This document shows positions 62,545-64,000 of a stretch of 64,000 nt of DNA, one piece after another (position 1 is the first letter of the stretch; each line of letters starts with the position of its first letter). Both the position numbers and the translations under genes were made by a program. Source of the stretch: Microbacterium album (lineage in GTDB: Bacteria; Actinomycetota; Actinomycetes; Actinomycetales; Microbacteriaceae); assembly GCF_014643695.1 (NCBI RefSeq), contig NZ_BMJY01000002.1, positions 193,676 to 257,675 on the forward strand. The letters run 5' to 3'. The notes below the pieces were generated by a model. The model was given only the letters and a program-made list of their open reading frames with translations, was not told where the DNA came from and searched no databases.

Positions 62545-63330
62545 GTGACCGCCTACGCCGCTGCAGGGAAGCCGCGGCGCTACCTGCACTCGCTCTGGCT
62601 GTTGTCGGCGCGAGATCTCCGGGTACGGTATGCGACGAGCTGGCTAGGCTATCTGTGGTCCGTACTCGACCCGCTCGTGATGAGCCTGATCTACTGGTTC
62701 GTCTTCACCCAGGTGTTCGAACGAACGGTCGGCGCACAGCCGTACATCGTCTTCCTGATCACCGCTCTTCTGCCGTGGGTCTGGTTCAACGCGGCGGTCA
62801 CGGACTTCACGCGTGCGTTCAACAAGGACGCCAAGCTCGTCAGATCGACCGCGATCCCTCGCTCCATCTGGGTCTCGCGCGTGGTCATGAGCAAGGGGAT
62901 CGAGTTCCTCTGCTCGCTCCCCGTCCTCGTGGTCTTCGCGCTGGTGGCGGGGGCTGCGGTCGGTTGGCAGCTCGTCCTGTTCCCTGTCGCCGTGTTCCTC
63001 CAGGCCGTGCTGCTTCTCGGCCTGGGTCTGCTGGTATCGCCGTTGTGCGTGCTGTTCGCCGACCTCGAGCGCACCACGCGACTGATCCTGCGTGCGCTGT
63101 TCTACGTGACGCCCATCATCTACAGTCTCGACGACCTGCCCGGCGCCTTTCGGGACCTCGGCGCTCTCAATCCGCTCGCGGGCATCGTGACGCTGTATCG
63201 GGCGGGCTTCTTCCCCGAGCTCTGGGATCCGTACGCCGTTGGAGTCAGCGCCCTCATGTGCTTCGGCATACTCGCCCTGGGGATCCTCGTCTTCAAGCGG
63301 CTTGAGCGGCCGCTTCTGAAGGAGTTGTGA
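62545..63330 (+). CDS. ABC-2 type polysaccharide export permease (Wzm-like), pair 2
   Basis: A 261-aa membrane protein with six helices. SARDLRVRYATSWLGYLWSVLDPLVMSLIYWFVF, NKDAKLVRSTAIPRSIWVSRVVMSKGIEFL and LFADLERTTRLILRALFYVTPIIYSLDDLPGAF are canonical Wzm/TagG segments. It has clearly diverged from the first permease (40980-41840), so the two export different polymers or different stages. GTG 62545; the stop overlaps the ATPase ATG by one base. Confidence 0.93.
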   Translation: MTAYAAAGKPRRYLHSLWLLSARDLRVRYATSWLGYLWSVLDPLVMSLIYWFVFTQVFERTVGAQPYIVFLITALLPWVWFNAAVTDFTRAFNKDAKLVRSTAIPRSIWVSRVVMSKGIEFLCSLPVLVVFALVAGAAVGWQLVLFPVAVFLQAVLLLGLGLLVSPLCVLFADLERTTRLILRALFYVTPIIYSLDDLPGAFRDLGALNPLAGIVTLYRAGFFPELWDPYAVGVSALMCFGILALGILVFKRLERPLLKEL

Positions 63331-64000
63331 TGACGCTGGAGCACCCAGGCGAGGCGATCGAGGCGATCGGGCTCGGTGTGCGCTTCCGCCGCAACCGGCG
63401 GGGCCGCCGCGCGCTGAAGGACATGTTCGCCGACGCGTCCCGGAGGCGCTCTTCGGGCGAGTTCTGGGCTCTGCGCGACGTCTCCTTCACCGTGCGTCCC
63501 GGGGAGTCCATAGGCGTCGTCGGCCGCAACGGTCAGGGCAAATCGACGCTGCTCAAACTCGTCGCCGGCGTACTGCTTCCCGATGAAGGCGCTGTCCACG
63601 TGAACGCTGGCGTCGCGCCGCTGATCGAGATCACCGGGGGCTTCGTCGGCGACCTCACGGTACGTGAGAACGTGCGGCTCACCGCCGGTCTGCACGGCAT
63701 GTCGCGTGCGGAGGTCGGGGAGCGCTACGACGACATCATCTCGTTCGCCGAGCTGGGCGACTTCCAGGAGGCGCCGTACAAGCACCTGTCGAACGGGATG
63801 AAGGTCCGGCTGGCGTTCTCCGTCGTCTCGCAGTTGGACGAGCCGATCCTCCTGGTGGACGAGGTGCTCGCGGTGGGCGACAGCGCGTTCCGGGAGAAGT
63901 GCTACGCCCGCATTGACGAGCTGCTCTCAGACGGTCGAACGCTTTTCTTCGTGAGTCACAGCGAGAAGGACCTGCGACGCTTCTGCGATCGTGGTCTTTA
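63330..64000 (+). CDS. ABC transporter ATPase for polysaccharide export (Wzt-like), pair 2, cut by right edge
   Basis: About 223 codons are present and no stop occurs before the window ends. Walker A is VVGRNGQGKSTLLK, followed by PLIEITGGFVGDLTVRENV, a signature-region KHLSNGMKVRLAFSVVSQ, Walker B ILLVDEVLAVGD and H-loop VSHSEKD. It partners the permease upstream with a one-base overlap (TGATG). Whether a C-terminal carbohydrate-binding domain follows is not visible. Confidence 0.93.
   Translation, partial: MTLEHPGEAIEAIGLGVRFRRNRRGRRALKDMFADASRRRSSGEFWALRDVSFTVRPGESIGVVGRNGQGKSTLLKLVAGVLLPDEGAVHVNAGVAPLIEITGGFVGDLTVRENVRLTAGLHGMSRAEVGERYDDIISFAELGDFQEAPYKHLSNGMKVRLAFSVVSQLDEPILLVDEVLAVGDSAFREKCYARIDELLSDGRTLFFVSHSEKDLRRFCDRGL

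Overview
The window is GC-rich, densely packed actinobacterial DNA. The organism is most likely a member of Microbacteriaceae, probably Microbacterium or a close relative. The evidence is an AccA3/AccD/AccE-type acyl-CoA carboxylase beside birA and the purK-purE-LCP block, an LpdA-type quinone reductase, a mannitol PTS clustered with EI and HPr, and many genes whose only visible start signal is a TANNNT box 5-7 nt before the start codon, as expected for leaderless mRNAs. No rRNA, tRNA, CRISPR array, transposase or integrase was seen.

Region 1 (1-10569, all leftward). An IclR-type regulator is cut by the window edge. Next comes a tightly coupled seven-gene cassette (8309 down to 385): a MurG/GT28-like glycosyltransferase, two GT4 glycosyltransferases, an MsbA-like ABC exporter, two APH-fold phosphotransferases and a small membrane-anchored protein ending in a 17-Asp run. 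Upstream of it is an OmpR-type response regulator with its HAMP histidine kinase. I know no named system with this composition, and it is the best candidate here for an undescribed export or glycosylation pathway.

Region 2 (10570-21005). A 600-bp gene-free stretch carries two colinear copies of a 230-250-bp palindrome-rich repeat. A mannitol PTS operon follows (lone EIIB, HPr, EI, MtlA, MtlD), with a divergent PRD-type activator. Then come an unusual Fic protein with an N-terminal AbiEi-like segment and its own repeat-rich promoter, and a second HPr.

Region 3 (21116-39718) is largely housekeeping: a small unknown protein, a 12-Cys Csp/DUF326 copper-storage-like protein, phosphoglucomutase/phosphomannomutase, purine nucleoside phosphorylase, LpdA, the biotin carboxylase/BCCP subunit, Maf, a TrmA-like methyltransferase, a LuxR-type two-component triad, AccD, AccE, BirA, a PH-domain membrane protein, PurK, PurE and an LCP ligase.

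Region 4 (39800-64000) is a cell-envelope glycan locus: glycosyltransferases, two Wzm/Wzt ABC export pairs (40980-42601 and 62545 to the right edge), UDP-glucose dehydrogenase, UDP-galactopyranose mutase, a pyruvyltransferase-GT2 fusion, GtrA, a DPM1-like GT2, several large polytopic membrane proteins (two share a K-[ND]-PLF motif), an acyltransferase-SGNH protein and a secreted protein with duplicated C-terminal modules. Together these could build, decorate, export and (through LCP) attach surface polysaccharide containing uronic acid, galactofuranose and possibly pyruvate ketals.

Assignments come from reading motifs in translated sequence. No database search was possible.
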